Assembly: GCA_019694135.1 (NCBI GenBank)
Contig: JAIBCM010000003.1
Span: forward strand, 324,626 to 388,625
Length of the DNA stretch: 64,000 nucleotides
Reading direction: 5' to 3'
Origin: Verrucomicrobiia bacterium
GTDB lineage: Bacteria; Verrucomicrobiota; Verrucomicrobiia; JADLBR01; JAIBCM01
Positions 33,946 through 44,098 of this stretch are shown here, one piece after another (position 1 is the first letter of the stretch; every line of letters starts with the position of its first letter). Below the pieces are notes generated by a model. It was not told where the DNA came from. It saw only the letters and a list, made by a program, of their open reading frames with translations, and did not search any database. A program made the position numbers and the translations under genes.

Positions 33946-35304
33946 ATGTCTCAGCCCGACCAACAAAAAATGGAAAAAATCGTCGCCCTTTGCAAACGGC
34001 GCGGCTTCATCTTTCAATCCTCAGAAGTTTACGGAGGCCTCAATGGCGCTTGGGATTACGGTCCCCTGGGCGTCGAACTCAAGCGCAACGTCAAAGATTA
34101 CTGGTGGCGATGTCTGGTTCATTTACGCGACGACATCGTAGGTCTTGATGGAGCAATCTTAATGAATCGCACAGTCTGGCAAGCTAGCGGCCATGAAGAA
34201 ACTTTTACTGATCCGATGATCGACTGCAAAACATGCAAAGGCCGCTTTCGTGCGGATCAAATCAATGAAACCGCTTGCCCTCAAAAACCCAGCAAAACCG
34301 TCGCTCAATGCGAAGGTCAAAAAACCGAAGCTCGCAATTTTAACCTCATGTTCAAAACTTACGCTGGTGCCATTGAATCAGACGAAAATCTCGTTTATCT
34401 TCGACCTGAAACCGCACAAGCCATCTTCGTCCAATTTCGCAACGTTCTGGACACGTCACGGAAAAAACTGCCATTTGGCATCGCGCAAATCGGCAAAGCT
34501 TTTCGCAACGAAATTAACCCGCGCAACTTCACTTTTCGATCTCGCGAATTCGAACAAATGGAGCTGGAATTTTTTGTCAAAGCCGACACCTCCGAAGGAT
34601 TAAAATGGACCGATTACTGGCTTGAGGAACGGTTGAAATGGTATGAATCCATCGGGATCCCACGCACAAAAATTCGCATTTACGATGTGCCAACAGAAAA
34701 ATTAGCGCACTACTCAAAAAAAACTTACGATCTGGAATACGAATTTCCCTTCGGCGTTCAAGAACTCGAAGGCATCGCCTATCGCACCGATTACGATTTA
34801 AAACAACACATGGAAAAAAGTGGCAAACCACTCGACTATTTTAATGAAGAAACCAAGGAACGCTTCATTCCTCACGTCGTTGAACCCAGCGCCGGCGTTG
34901 ATCGCACTGTTCTTGCTCTGCTTTGCGAAGCTTATGATGAAGAAGAAGTCGCCGATGAAAAAGGCAACAAAGAAACGCGCACCGTTTTGCGATTCGTGCC
35001 ACGCATGGCTCCTATTAAGGTTGGCATTTTCCCTTTACTAAAAAACAAACAACAACTTGTGGAAAAAGCGCAAGAAGTAGCCAACCTGCTCAAACCACAC
35101 ATGACCGTTTTTTATGATGAAGCAGGCGCGATTGGAAGACGCTATCGTCGTCAGGACGAAATTGGCACCCCATTTTGTGTTACGATCGATTTTGAAACCA
35201 TTGAAAAAACACCAAACACTGTTACTATTCGCGAACGCGATTCGATGAAGCAAATCCGTTTACCAATAAGCGAGTTACTGGCTTATCTCACTGCAAAACT
35301 TTAA
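33946..35304 (+). CDS. glyQS: Glycyl-tRNA synthetase, dimeric alpha2 type
   Basis: This 452-aa class II synthetase charges tRNA-Gly. It has RRGFIFQSSEVYGG and WDYGPLGVELKRN near the N-terminus, YLRPETAQAIFVQF, then motif 2 (FRNEINPRNFTFRSREFEQME in part) and motif 3 with PSAGVDRTVLALL. A C-terminal anticodon-binding domain includes RYRRQDEIGTPFCVTID. The single-chain form differs from the GlyQ/GlyS tetramer of many bacteria. It stands alone, with trxA convergent downstream. Confidence 0.95.
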   Translation: MSQPDQQKMEKIVALCKRRGFIFQSSEVYGGLNGAWDYGPLGVELKRNVKDYWWRCLVHLRDDIVGLDGAILMNRTVWQASGHEETFTDPMIDCKTCKGRFRADQINETACPQKPSKTVAQCEGQKTEARNFNLMFKTYAGAIESDENLVYLRPETAQAIFVQFRNVLDTSRKKLPFGIAQIGKAFRNEINPRNFTFRSREFEQMELEFFVKADTSEGLKWTDYWLEERLKWYESIGIPRTKIRIYDVPTEKLAHYSKKTYDLEYEFPFGVQELEGIAYRTDYDLKQHMEKSGKPLDYFNEETKERFIPHVVEPSAGVDRTVLALLCEAYDEEEVADEKGNKETRTVLRFVPRMAPIKVGIFPLLKNKQQLVEKAQEVANLLKPHMTVFYDEAGAIGRRYRRQDEIGTPFCVTIDFETIEKTPNTVTIRERDSMKQIRLPISELLAYLTAKL

Positions 35305-35359
35305 TGATCAGTTTCGTAATTTGATTTATTCTTAACTAGCAACTTATTGCTAAACCGCT

Positions 35360-35689
35360 TTAAGCCGCAGCCGATGTCAACTTACCAAGGATTTCCTTTT
35401 TGGAAACGACGCCCACCATTTGCTCTTTGACTTGTCCATTCTTAAAAATGAGCATTGTAGGAATGGCTCGAATATTATAGCGACCTGCCAGATCCTGATT
35501 TTGATCTACCTCAACCTTAGCAATCTTAAATTTGCCTACTGATTCGTTAGCAATTTCATCTAAAAGCGGCGCAATCATTTTACAAGGACCACACCATTCT
35601 GCCCAAAAATCAACCAAAACAGGTGTTTCTCCCGAAACTTCACTTTCGAAATTACCACCGTTTAAATGCAAAACATGATCACTAGCCAT
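35360..35689 (-). CDS. trxA: Thioredoxin
   Basis: This 109-aa protein is a standard thioredoxin that reduces protein disulfides in the cytoplasm. The active site is FWAEWCGPCKMIAPLLDEIA, followed by KVEVDQNQDLAGRYNIRAIPTMLIF with the cis-Pro loop and a terminal helix. It has no signal peptide. It is convergent with glyQS and lies 22 bases downstream of the proline-rich tail-anchored protein gene. Confidence 0.96.
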   Translation of the reverse strand: MASDHVLHLNGGNFESEVSGETPVLVDFWAEWCGPCKMIAPLLDEIANESVGKFKIAKVEVDQNQDLAGRYNIRAIPTMLIFKNGQVKEQMVGVVSKKEILGKLTSAAA

Positions 35690-35710
35690 AAATTTTTTCT
35701 TAATAATATT

Positions 35711-36280
35711 CTACTTAATAATAAAAGGAAATAAAATGGTCGCTAATAAAGCAACGATCACCAAAACTCCCAATATTAAAGTAATATTGTCGGTTCCACC
35801 TCCAACAGGAGCCATCGGACTTACCGTCATCGGCTTAACCGGCGCAGTAGGAGTCGTAGCACCTGATTTAGCTGGACCCGTAATAGGTTTGGCTGCTGCC
35901 GGCGCGGTCGCAGGTTTAGCCGCTGGCACCGCTCCCGGTGGTTTAACTGCTCCTGGCGCTGCTGTTACAGGCTTGGGAGCTACACCCGCTGGCGTTGCTG
36001 CAGGTTTCACTCCGGTTGGTGAAGCAAGTGCAGCACCTGGTGGTCGAGCAGCAGGCCCTGAACCAACAGGAGTCGCTGGGGATCCAGGCGGTTTAGCCGC
36101 AGGAGCCGGAACACCTGGAACTAAAGGTCGTGGGGGCAAACTAATTTTTACTGTTTCCTTGCGAGGCGCCGATTCTGCAGAAACCGATGGCAACCGCTTA
36201 TCGGGTGGCGGAGGCGGTGTCGGAGAACTCGAGCCTGGTGTTGGTGGAGGGGGTGGTGGAGTAGGTATGTTATCAGCCAT
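35711..36280 (-). CDS. Proline/alanine-rich tail-anchored membrane protein
   Basis: This 189-aa product opens with a poly-proline stretch (PTPPPPPPTPGSSSPTPPPP), continues with about 110 residues of Pro/Ala/Lys/Gly low complexity and ends in one hydrophobic segment (ITLILGVLVIVALLATILFP) that would anchor the C-terminus in the inner membrane. The family is unknown. The complementary strand is also open over the same length because GC-rich Pro and Ala codons read as Gly and Ala. I prefer this strand because the membrane anchor and Lys/Arg distribution look like real coding and it is in line with trxA and the lipoprotein gene. Confidence 0.55.
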   Translation of the reverse strand: MADNIPTPPPPPPTPGSSSPTPPPPPDKRLPSVSAESAPRKETVKISLPPRPLVPGVPAPAAKPPGSPATPVGSGPAARPPGAALASPTGVKPAATPAGVAPKPVTAAPGAVKPPGAVPAAKPATAPAAAKPITGPAKSGATTPTAPVKPMTVSPMAPVGGGTDNITLILGVLVIVALLATILFPFIIK

Positions 36281-36323
36281 AAATAAAAAATATTTTTTAA
36301 TTTAAATTAGTCAACCCTCATTA

Positions 36324-36791
36324 TTAAGGAACCAGAAAAATTTTTCCTGTATAGGGGCATCGCACTTCTGTGCCACGAGCATAAGGCTTTTGCGTTGCTG
36401 GATCACGCACATCTACTAATCCTGCTGTCTGCGCATAAGGACTTGTCACAAAACCCGGACGACCTGCCACTTTCATACCATAAGGGTAACGCGGCGCTTG
36501 ATTCGCATTCGCATTGGGTGGAGGCGGCAAACGACTGGCACCACCGCTCGAATTATCCACAGCCGTCGATGTCGCATCCCCCATCGCAGGTGGAGTATCT
36601 GTGCTTGTTGTCCCAGGATTTTCTGGCGAAACAACTTGTTGACCCGCGGCCGAGTCAGTCTGAGTGACACCACTCGGTTGTTCCGCGGAAATATCAACCG
36701 GTGCTCGCGAAGATCGAGGTTGAGACGAAGCGCAACCGTTTAAAATCAAACTCATGCTGAATGCAATTCCAATTAAAGATAAAAATTTCAT
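36324..36791 (-). CDS. Small lipoprotein of unknown function
   Basis: This 155-aa protein starts MKFLSLIGIAFSMSLILNGC, a signal peptide with lipobox LNGC, so the mature protein would carry lipid on Cys20. The rest is low-complexity Ser/Pro/Thr, followed by a conserved-looking C-terminus with TQKPYARGTEVRCPYTGKIFLVP. The CPYTG in that tail is a coincidence with the Cas9 HNH motif and has no other similarity. The start is set at the Met of the signal peptide. It probably shares a transcript with the proline-rich protein gene. Confidence 0.7.
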   Translation of the reverse strand: MKFLSLIGIAFSMSLILNGCASSQPRSSRAPVDISAEQPSGVTQTDSAAGQQVVSPENPGTTSTDTPPAMGDATSTAVDNSSGGASRLPPPPNANANQAPRYPYGMKVAGRPGFVTSPYAQTAGLVDVRDPATQKPYARGTEVRCPYTGKIFLVP

Positions 36792-36908
36792 AACTATTCT
36801 CCTAGTTAAATTGAGCTGGCAAAATTGCAAGCCTGAAACATCGCATTGACAGAAATCGTTCGTTTGTTAGCTTCACCGACCAAATTTGAAATATTGAAAA
36901 TAACGCAT

Positions 36909-39671
36909 ATGGCAACAAAAACTAAAAAGAAATCGACTCCACGCACCTCAACTACCAAATCCAAAAAATACGTTTACAGCTTTGGCAATGGCCAAGCCGA
37001 TGGCCACGGAAAAATGAAAGAACTCTTAGGTGGTAAAGGCGCTAATCTCGCCGAAATGACCCGCATCGGCCTCCCTGTTCCTCCAGGCTTTACGATCACC
37101 ACAGAAGTTTGTACTTATTATTATGATCATCATCGTTCTTATCCCGCAGAACTCAAAAGCCAAATTGAAAAAGCCGTAGCACGCCTCGAAAAATCGTTAG
37201 GCAAACAATTCGGCAATGTCGAAAATCCTCTCTTAGTTGCCGTGAGATCCGGCGCGCGCGATTCCATGCCAGGCATGATGGACACCATCTTAAACCTAGG
37301 ATTAAACGATGAAACCGTTTTCGGTCTCATTGCTAAAACAGGCAACGAACGTTTTGCCTACGACTGCTACCGACGCTTCATTCAAATGTATGGCGACGTA
37401 GTCATGGGCGTGCAAAAACGCGAAGGTGAAGAACACGAACCCTTCGAAACCGTTATCGAAGATCTCAAAGAACATCTTTTCCCAGGCAAACATCACGTGG
37501 CCGACACCGAATTAGATGCCAACGCTTTGAAAGAACTGGTAAAACGGTTCAAAGCTTTAGTCAAAGAACGCACAGGCAAAGCCTTCCCTTCCTCACCCTG
37601 GGAACAACTTCTCGGAGCGATCGGAGCAGTTTTCGGCTCTTGGAATAACGAACGCGCAATCATTTACCGTCGTAAATATGGCATTCCTGATGAATGGGGC
37701 ACCGCAGTCAACGTACAAGCGATGGTCTTTGGAAACATGGGCGAAACCTCTTGTTCCGGTGTCGCTTTCACTCGAGATCCAGCTTCCGGCGCAAAAGTTT
37801 TCTATGGAGAATATCTCATCAACGCCCAAGGTGAAGACGTCGTAGCCGGCGTTCGCACACCCGATCCTGTTGCTACCCTTCAAGTCAAAATGCCGCGTGC
37901 CCATCGCGAACTAGAAGACATTCGCAAAACACTCGAAAGCCATTTTCGCGAAATGCAAGATTTCGAATTCACTGTGGAAGAAGGAAAACTTTACATGCTG
38001 CAAACGCGCAACGGAAAACGCACCGGTCTTGCTGCGGTTAAAATTGCAGTCGATATGGTAAAAGAAAAACTTCTCAAATGGGAAGAAGCTATCATGCGCG
38101 TGCCCGCCGATTCATTGAGCCATCTTTTGGCTCCCATTTTTGATGGCAAAGCGCGTAAAAATGCCAAAGCCATCGCCACCGGCTTACCCGCAGGCCCCGG
38201 AGCCGCTACAGGTAAAATTATTTTTAATGCTAACGAAGCTGAAGCCCTGGCGCATAAAGGCCAACGCGTATTGCTCGTTCGCGTCGAAACTTCGCCTGAA
38301 GATATTCGTGGCATGCTTGCTGCAGAAGGCATCCTGACTGCGCGCGGCGGTGTCAGTTCTCACGCAGCATTAGTTGCCCGTCAAATGGGTAAAGTTTGCG
38401 TGTGCGGTGCTTCTGCCTTGCGCATCGATTACGAAAAACAAACCCTCACCATTGGCGATCAAGTTTTCAAAAAAGGCGACTTTTTCTCCATCGACGGCAC
38501 CAGTGGCGAAATTTTTGTAGGCGAACTCCCTACCTCCGCCTCCGAAGTCGTGCAAGTACTCGTGGAAAAAAGCTTAAAACCGCAACAAGCCTCCACCTAC
38601 CAATACTTCGCCCAACTCATGAAATGGGCCGACAAAACTCGCGCCTTACGCGTTCGCACCAATGCGGACACGCCCGATCAAGTTACCACCGCCGTGGCTT
38701 TCGGAGCAGAAGGCATCGGGCTTTGCCGCACCGAACATATGTTTTTTGAAGGCGATCGCATCGACGCTGTGCGAGAAATGATTCTCGCCGACTCAAAAGA
38801 AGCACGTGAAGCCGCTTTGAAAAAATTGTTGCCATTCCAACGCCAAGATTTCATTGGCATTTTCAAAGCGCTAGATGGTTTGCCCGCTACCATTCGACTT
38901 TTGGATCCACCATTACACGAATTCTTGCCGCACGATCACGCACAGCAAGCCGCTCTAGCCAATAAATTGGAAATTCCTGTAGAACGCATTGCCAAACGCG
39001 TTCATGAACTGCATGAATTCAACCCCATGCTCGGTCATCGCGGCTGTCGACTCGGCGTCGTTTACCCTGAAATTTCTGAGATGCAAGCACGCGCCATTTT
39101 TGAAGCGGCGGCAGAAGTTCAGAAAAAAGGAACAAAAGTTCGACCGGAAATCATGATTCCTCTTGTCGGCTTTCCAAAAGAATTAAAACTGCAACTCGCC
39201 ATTGTTCGTCGCGTGGCTGAAGCCGTGCAAAAAGAAAAAGGCATTAAACTTCATTACTCCGTTGGAACTATGATTGAAATTCCGCGCGCTTGCGTGGCCG
39301 CCGCCAAAATCGCCCAAGACGCTGAATTCTTTAGCTTCGGCACCAACGATCTCACCCAAACTGCTTTAGGCATGAGCCGCGACGATTCCGGTTCATTCTT
39401 ACCTTTTTATCAACGCGACGAAATCGTAAAAAGCAATCCGTTTGCCTCCATTGATGAAGAAGGCGTGGGCGAATTAATGAAAATTGCCATCAAAAACGGT
39501 CGCACCACGCGGCCCGACATCAAATTAGGCATCTGCGGCGAACACGGTGGCGATCCGGCATCGGTCAAATTCTGCCATCGCATCGGCCTAAGCTATGTTA
39601 GTTGCTCACCTTATCGCATCCCGATTGCGCAATTAGCCGCAGCCCAAGCCGCTTTAGAAAAGAAAAAATAA
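36909..39671 (+). CDS. ppdK: Pyruvate, phosphate dikinase
   Basis: This enzyme of about 920 aa interconverts pyruvate, ATP and phosphate with PEP, AMP and pyrophosphate. The N-terminal nucleotide domain has [20 protein letters not shown] and [21 protein letters not shown]. The swivelling phospho-His domain has [19 protein letters not shown], and the C-terminal PEP barrel has [17 protein letters not shown] and [10 protein letters not shown]. The ATG at 36909 gives a Lys-rich N-terminal extension before the conserved YVYSFGNG, slightly longer than usual. An upstream in-frame ATG at 36846 gives no better fit. plsC follows 9 bases later. Confidence 0.96.
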   Translation: MATKTKKKSTPRTSTTKSKKYVYSFGNGQADGHGKMKELLGGKGANLAEMTRIGLPVPPGFTITTEVCTYYYDHHRSYPAELKSQIEKAVARLEKSLGKQFGNVENPLLVAVRSGARDSMPGMMDTILNLGLNDETVFGLIAKTGNERFAYDCYRRFIQMYGDVVMGVQKREGEEHEPFETVIEDLKEHLFPGKHHVADTELDANALKELVKRFKALVKERTGKAFPSSPWEQLLGAIGAVFGSWNNERAIIYRRKYGIPDEWGTAVNVQAMVFGNMGETSCSGVAFTRDPASGAKVFYGEYLINAQGEDVVAGVRTPDPVATLQVKMPRAHRELEDIRKTLESHFREMQDFEFTVEEGKLYMLQTRNGKRTGLAAVKIAVDMVKEKLLKWEEAIMRVPADSLSHLLAPIFDGKARKNAKAIATGLPAGPGAATGKIIFNANEAEALAHKGQRVLLVRVETSPEDIRGMLAAEGILTARGGVSSHAALVARQMGKVCVCGASALRIDYEKQTLTIGDQVFKKGDFFSIDGTSGEIFVGELPTSASEVVQVLVEKSLKPQQASTYQYFAQLMKWADKTRALRVRTNADTPDQVTTAVAFGAEGIGLCRTEHMFFEGDRIDAVREMILADSKEAREAALKKLLPFQRQDFIGIFKALDGLPATIRLLDPPLHEFLPHDHAQQAALANKLEIPVERIAKRVHELHEFNPMLGHRGCRLGVVYPEISEMQARAIFEAAAEVQKKGTKVRPEIMIPLVGFPKELKLQLAIVRRVAEAVQKEKGIKLHYSVGTMIEIPRACVAAAKIAQDAEFFSFGTNDLTQTALGMSRDDSGSFLPFYQRDEIVKSNPFASIDEEGVGELMKIAIKNGRTTRPDIKLGICGEHGGDPASVKFCHRIGLSYVSCSPYRIPIAQLAAAQAALEKKK

Positions 39672-39680
39672 AATTGGGCA

Positions 39681-40373
39681 ATGAATTACGCGCTGCGCTA
39701 TCATCTTCCCGCTTGGATTGGAAGAAGATTAGCGCACGCTTTTTTACAAGTGCGCGTTACGGGCAAAGAAAATATTCCTGCCCAAAGCCCTTTCCTACTT
39801 ATTGCTAATCACATTAGCCATTTCGACCCGCCACTGCTTGGAATCGTGATCCCCCACTATCTCGCCTGGGTTGTGGCCGCCGACCTTTATACCAATGGAC
39901 TGCTTCGAAACTTTTTTAACTATGTTAATGCCATCCCCATCAACCGTAAAATGAACGATCGCCGCGCCGTCAAAGCTATTTTATCGCGCGTAAAACAAAA
40001 TGAAAGCATTGGACTTTTCCCCGAAGGCGGCATTCGTTACGGCAAAGATTCTTTATTGCAAGGCGCGCCCATGAATGAAACCGTCGGCGCTATCGCTCAT
40101 TTAACGCATGTTCCCATATTGCCCGCTCTCATTTTAGGTAGTGATAAACTTTATCATTATAAAGCCTGGTTTCGCAAAACAACCGTTGATATTGCATTTG
40201 CTCCAACCATTTCACCTGACCAATTTTCCGGTAGTTCCTCAGAAATTCGTCAACAAATCAATAGTGCAACCACACAAGCTATTCAAAAACTTTTCCAACA
40301 AACAAAAGAAAAATTTCAACTAACCAATTATGATCTCCCCAAATCCGTAGAGGAACGCTGGGCAGGACTATGA
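39681..40373 (+). CDS. plsC: 1-acyl-glycerol-3-phosphate acyltransferase
   Basis: This 230-aa acyltransferase makes phosphatidic acid. It has the catalytic HxxxxD in IANHISHFDPPLLG, a second block INRKMNDRRAVKAI and the FPEGG motif in GLFPEGGIRYGKDS, followed by VPILPALILGS. The length and order match the family, and the protein is likely membrane-associated. It follows ppdK closely and overlaps the convergent Nudix gene by 6 bases. This intact enzyme contrasts with the degenerate acyltransferase domain at 3739-5763. Confidence 0.88.
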   Translation: MNYALRYHLPAWIGRRLAHAFLQVRVTGKENIPAQSPFLLIANHISHFDPPLLGIVIPHYLAWVVAADLYTNGLLRNFFNYVNAIPINRKMNDRRAVKAILSRVKQNESIGLFPEGGIRYGKDSLLQGAPMNETVGAIAHLTHVPILPALILGSDKLYHYKAWFRKTTVDIAFAPTISPDQFSGSSSEIRQQINSATTQAIQKLFQQTKEKFQLTNYDLPKSVEERWAGL

Positions 40374-40853
40374 TTTCAAATCCAAGCGTTTACTTAGCAA
40401 AGTTTCCCCATCGAAAACAAAATAACCTTCAAATCTTTGTCTTTGAAAAACTAGCGGCAACCAATGCGCATCATCAGCCCACATGCGATGATAAGGCACT
40501 TCCGAAATGTCGCTCCAAAAGGCTAAAGCCTCATCCGTTTCGATAAGCTCCCCTTCATAAGCATCTGCTCGAAAAACAGCGCATTGCAAAGCATAACCAT
40601 CATGGAACTGAAAAAAGAGTTCGCCAATATGATCAATCTGTTTGGGTAAAATTCCAATCTCCTCCTGAGTTTCACGAATCGCAGCTTGGAGCGCCGTCTC
40701 ACCTGGATCAATGCGTCCTCCCGGCCCATTCACTTTGCCCGCGCCAAAACCACGCTTTTTGTGAATTAACAAAACCTGATCGCCTTGAACTACAAAACAA
40801 AGCACCGCTTTTTCCTTAGGTTTCCAACAACTCCAATCAAAATCCATACTCAC
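40368..40853 (-). CDS. Nudix hydrolase, MutT/MTH1-like
   Basis: This 161-aa hydrolase has a complete Nudix box: a GG-start (GGRIDPGE), then a REtQEEiG helix with the metal-binding glutamates. The preceding VLLIHKKRGFGAGKVNGPGG matches the 8-oxo-dGTPase subgroup (MTH1-like). It could sanitise oxidised nucleotides, but the substrate is inferred. Its ATG overlaps the argS stop by 4 bases, so they are co-transcribed. It converges with plsC. Confidence 0.85.
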   Translation of the reverse strand: MSMDFDWSCWKPKEKAVLCFVVQGDQVLLIHKKRGFGAGKVNGPGGRIDPGETALQAAIRETQEEIGILPKQIDHIGELFFQFHDGYALQCAVFRADAYEGELIETDEALAFWSDISEVPYHRMWADDAHWLPLVFQRQRFEGYFVFDGETLLSKRLDLKS

Positions 40854-42553
40854 ATCCTTTCCAAGGTTCGAATTCCTAAAAGTTCACAACCTTGTTTCAA
40901 AGTTTCAGCGACTCGACGGCATAACGTCAAACGATGCGCCCGAATGGCAGACTCCGCTTTCAAAACCGGACATTCTTCAAAAAAGGAATGAAATAGACTC
41001 GCCAAACGATAAAGATAAAAGCAAAGATGGTGCGGACGTTGCTCCAAAGCCACCTCTTCCAAAACTGCATGCCACTGCAATAAAAGCAAAACCAACTCTC
41101 GCTCCTTAGGATGCAAAGCGTCTTGAAGTGCACCTTCTTGGACCTCCATTTCATTGGCTTTACGGATAATGGATTGCGTTCGAACGTAAGCATTCAAAAC
41201 ATAAGGCGCCGTATTGCCATCAAAAGCTAAAAGTTTTTTCCAATCAAAAACATAATCCAAATGCCGATTTTGCACCAAATCCGCATATTTTACGGAACCG
41301 ATTCCTAAAATTTCTGCGATATTTTGTCGCTCTTTCTCCGATAAATCGGGCCGCCGCTCTTTAACGATTTCCAAAGCACGCGCAACTGCTTCATCCAATA
41401 ATGCCTCCAACTTTACCGGATCCCCTTCCCGCGTTTTTAACGGTTTTTTATCCGCACCCAAAATCGTGCCAAACGTCACATGAACAAGCCCAACACTCAC
41501 TTTGCATCGACACGCCGTGGCAAAAAGTTGTTGAAAATGGAGTGTTTGCCGCGAATCCGTCACATACCAAACGGCATCCGGATGAAACTCTTTCACACGA
41601 TAAAAAAGTGTCGCAATATCAGTCGTCGCATACAACGCCGCCCCATCCGATTTTTGGATAAGAAACGGTTTATCTTTCAAATTCGGCTCATCGAAAAAGA
41701 CGCAAATAGCGCCTTCACTTTCCTTTGCAACGCCACGAGCAACCAAATCTTCCACAACCATTTTGAGTTGCGGATTATAAAAACTTTCACCCAAAATATG
41801 ATCAAAACGCACATCAAGTCGTTCATAAATACGATCAAAGGCAGTATGACTTAACGCGCGAAATTTTTCCCAAAGCGCTAGATTTTCTTCGTCGCCTTCC
41901 TGCAATTTTTTTAATTCAAAACGTGCTTCTTCTAAAATTTTCTCATCTTTTTGGCTCGCTTCATGAGCCAATTTGTAAAGCCGCTCCATTTCAGCGATGG
42001 GATTCTGCTCTAACTTTTCATATGAACCATATTTACGAAATCCAATAATCAACTTTCCAAATTGTGTGCCCCAGTCGCCAATATGATTATCCGTAATTAC
42101 GCGATGACCTAAAAATCGCATTACACGCGCCAAACAATCTCCCAAAATTGTTGAGCGAATATGCCCCACATGCATCGCCTTAGCCACATTAGGCGCGCTA
42201 AAATCAATCACAAGGGTTTGCTTGTTTTTTACACGTGGCGCTGAAGAATAAGACTGAAAAGTTTGGACAATAAAATCATTATTCAATCGCAAATTAATAA
42301 ATCCCCCGCCTGCTACAGAAAGTTGACCCATTCTTTCATGTTTTGCATTCCACGCTTCAGCGATTTGAGTGGCTAATTCCCGAGGATTTTTACCGGCTTG
42401 CTTGCTCAAAGTCATCGCTGCATTGCTTTGATAATCACCAAAACGTGCATCCGCGCAGGGCTGCCAATAATTAAAATTTTCCGGCAATGCAACATCACTC
42501 GTTTGCAAAATTTCTTGCAAGCAAAGACTTAACTCCTCCAAAAAAGAACTCAT
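40850..42553 (-). CDS. argS: Arginyl-tRNA synthetase
   Basis: This 567-aa class I synthetase charges tRNA-Arg. The signature NVAKAMHVGHIRSTILGDCL carries the HIGH motif as HVGH. DNHIGDWGTQFGKLI and the YATTDIATLFYR region are conserved. The C-terminal DALR anticodon-binding domain includes YVRTQSIIRKA and ends RVAETLKQGCELLGI. The length is typical. It is co-transcribed with the Nudix gene downstream, and the PTS IIA-like gene lies 9 bases upstream. Confidence 0.96.
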   Translation of the reverse strand: MSSFLEELSLCLQEILQTSDVALPENFNYWQPCADARFGDYQSNAAMTLSKQAGKNPRELATQIAEAWNAKHERMGQLSVAGGGFINLRLNNDFIVQTFQSYSSAPRVKNKQTLVIDFSAPNVAKAMHVGHIRSTILGDCLARVMRFLGHRVITDNHIGDWGTQFGKLIIGFRKYGSYEKLEQNPIAEMERLYKLAHEASQKDEKILEEARFELKKLQEGDEENLALWEKFRALSHTAFDRIYERLDVRFDHILGESFYNPQLKMVVEDLVARGVAKESEGAICVFFDEPNLKDKPFLIQKSDGAALYATTDIATLFYRVKEFHPDAVWYVTDSRQTLHFQQLFATACRCKVSVGLVHVTFGTILGADKKPLKTREGDPVKLEALLDEAVARALEIVKERRPDLSEKERQNIAEILGIGSVKYADLVQNRHLDYVFDWKKLLAFDGNTAPYVLNAYVRTQSIIRKANEMEVQEGALQDALHPKERELVLLLLQWHAVLEEVALEQRPHHLCFYLYRLASLFHSFFEECPVLKAESAIRAHRLTLCRRVAETLKQGCELLGIRTLERM

Positions 42554-42562
42554 AAAAACGGT

Positions 42563-43033
42563 TTAGAGATCTACCTGTTTCTCTGCTTCCAAAATTTCCT
42601 CTAATTTTTCGGCCGTGTCGGCTTCTAAAAGTTTTTGGCGTTGAGTCTTCGTATTAAGAAATCGCGCTAAGGTAGCCAACGTTTTCAAGTGCAACTGAGT
42701 TTGATGCTGAGGCACTAGCAATAAAATAACCAAGCGCACAGGCGCTCCGTCCATCGATTCAAATTCAATTCCCGCTTCCGACCGCCCTAAAGCTGCCACG
42801 GCCGTCTCTAATCCAGCAACACCTGCATGGGGAATGGCAATACCACCACCAATACCCGTGCTCATAGAACGTTCGCGCGCTAAAATAGCTTTAGAAGCCG
42901 CCTCTTTTTGATCGTTTCCTACCGCATTGGCTCCCACCAATACCTGCAACAATTCTTCAATCGCTTGCCAACGATCTTTGGCTTGCAAATTGGCCTTCAC
43001 ATGAGAAAGCGGCATTAATTCCGATAATTTCAT
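42563..43033 (-). CDS. PTS EIIA-type nitrogen regulatory protein (PtsN-like)
   Basis: This 156-aa EIIA(Ntr)/fructose-type domain has the phospho-accepting His in GGIAIPHAGVAGLETAVAALG, preceded by ILARERSMSTGIGGG. The VILLLVPQHQTQLHLKTLATLARFL helix is conserved. Without PTS sugar permease genes nearby it most likely has a regulatory role, perhaps linked to rpoN at 48438, although PtsN usually sits beside rpoN and here does not. It overlaps the M50-like gene by 4 bases and precedes argS. Confidence 0.85.
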   Translation of the reverse strand: MKLSELMPLSHVKANLQAKDRWQAIEELLQVLVGANAVGNDQKEAASKAILARERSMSTGIGGGIAIPHAGVAGLETAVAALGRSEAGIEFESMDGAPVRLVILLLVPQHQTQLHLKTLATLARFLNTKTQRQKLLEADTAEKLEEILEAEKQVDL

Positions 43034-43722
43034 AAGCGACTACCACTAAAGCAAAATTGGTAAAATGACAACCCTAGCTCTCGCATTTCTTTCCACCCCT
43101 GCAAAAATCCTATCCACCATTGTTCCCAAGTTAATTGAGGTAATAACAAAATCAGAAAAAAAGTGAGCAGCAAAATATTCATAAGATAAATAAAACTCAT
43201 CGAAAAAAGCCATCCATGCTGCGTAACATCCGACTGTTCGGTGGTTACTAACATCAAAATAGTAAACGTAAAATGAAAGCTCCACGTCAACCCCAACACA
43301 GCATACAAAATGACGTTCCATCCATCTAAAGGCACCCAAAAAGAAAGCAACCACCATAGCCAGATCGCTAACCCGCTATAAATAGGAAAAAAATAAGGCG
43401 CAAGCGCGATCCACACATTACTTTTATCCGTGCGCACGTAACCGCCACGAGACGAAACTTTCATTCGAAACACGCTGCCACCAAAAAGCCAAATGCCCAA
43501 AGCATGTGTCAACTCATGACCAAACACGTAAAGCCACATCGGTCGTGGTAAAATAAAAAAGAGCAATAGCCAACTCACACAACCCGCGCCAAACCATACT
43601 AATGAATTTTGCGCATAAAGTTGCGTTTTCAATTCATAGAGACTCATTCCCAAGGCGTAAGAACACAAAAATGCCAAAGGAATAAGACCTAAAAGACCAA
43701 TAAAAAATTTTTGCCACTTCAC
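43030..43722 (-). CDS. Integral membrane protein with HExxH metalloprotease-like motif
   Basis: This 230-aa protein has about six hydrophobic helices. Near residue 70 there is FGHELTHALGIW, an HExxH zinc motif inside the membrane region, as in site-2-type M50 proteases. A second possible metal ligand is not obvious, so it may be an M50-like protein with an unknown target. It is co-transcribed with the PtsN-like gene (4-base overlap). Its start codon is 48 bases from the divergent rpsT start. Confidence 0.6.
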   Translation of the reverse strand: MKWQKFFIGLLGLIPLAFLCSYALGMSLYELKTQLYAQNSLVWFGAGCVSWLLLFFILPRPMWLYVFGHELTHALGIWLFGGSVFRMKVSSRGGYVRTDKSNVWIALAPYFFPIYSGLAIWLWWLLSFWVPLDGWNVILYAVLGLTWSFHFTFTILMLVTTEQSDVTQHGWLFSMSFIYLMNILLLTFFLILLLPQLTWEQWWIGFLQGWKEMRELGLSFYQFCFSGSRL

Positions 43723-43769
43723 ACTTGCTTTTTTTTGCGCTCTTTTTACCGTCTTGGAAATCGTTTTTT

Positions 43770-44024
43770 ATGGCAAATACAAAATCAGCAGCAAAACAAG
43801 CGCGTTCTTCACTTCGAAAACGTGCCGTAAACCTTCGTCGTAAACATACTTTGAAGAAATTGGAAAAACAATTTCGTGACCTGGTTCACGCAAAAAAAAT
43901 CGAAGAAGCTAAAACACTTTTTCCGAAAGTCGTTTCTACGTTTGCTAAAGCTGCTAAGGGAAAAACGATTCATCGCAATAAAGCCAGCCGCAAACAAGCG
44001 CGTCTTAGCCAATTGATTAAATAA
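43770..44024 (+). CDS. rpsT: 30S ribosomal protein S20
   Basis: This 84-aa very basic protein begins MANTKSAAKQARSSLRKR, the standard S20 opening, and ends in the NKASRKQARLSQ helix. It binds the 16S rRNA 5' domain. I chose the ATG at 43770 because the upstream extension is hydrophobic and unrelated. It is a single gene. After it comes an inverted repeat (cttagt...actaag, 44036-44055) that could form a hairpin but is not followed by a T run, then a tRNA gene on the other strand. Confidence 0.96.
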   Translation: MANTKSAAKQARSSLRKRAVNLRRKHTLKKLEKQFRDLVHAKKIEEAKTLFPKVVSTFAKAAKGKTIHRNKASRKQARLSQLIK

Positions 44025-44098
44025 CTGCTAGATAAGCTTAGTTTTTTTACTAAGAAGCTTTGCAGTTCTTAAGTTTTTTCTTAATTTTGAATTGAAAA

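Noticed and set aside
35736..36305. 189-codon Gly/Ala-rich frame on the + strand
   Set aside because: It is the complement of the Pro/Ala-rich gene; it has no start context or membrane anchor and runs against the local gene direction.
36345..36375. CPYTG in the lipoprotein tail as an HNH relic
   Set aside because: The rest of the HNH domain is absent, and the protein is a short exported lipoprotein.
44034..44061. Inverted repeat after rpsT as a terminator
   Set aside because: The T run is in the loop and no T run follows the stem, so it is not a clear intrinsic terminator, although a hairpin is possible.
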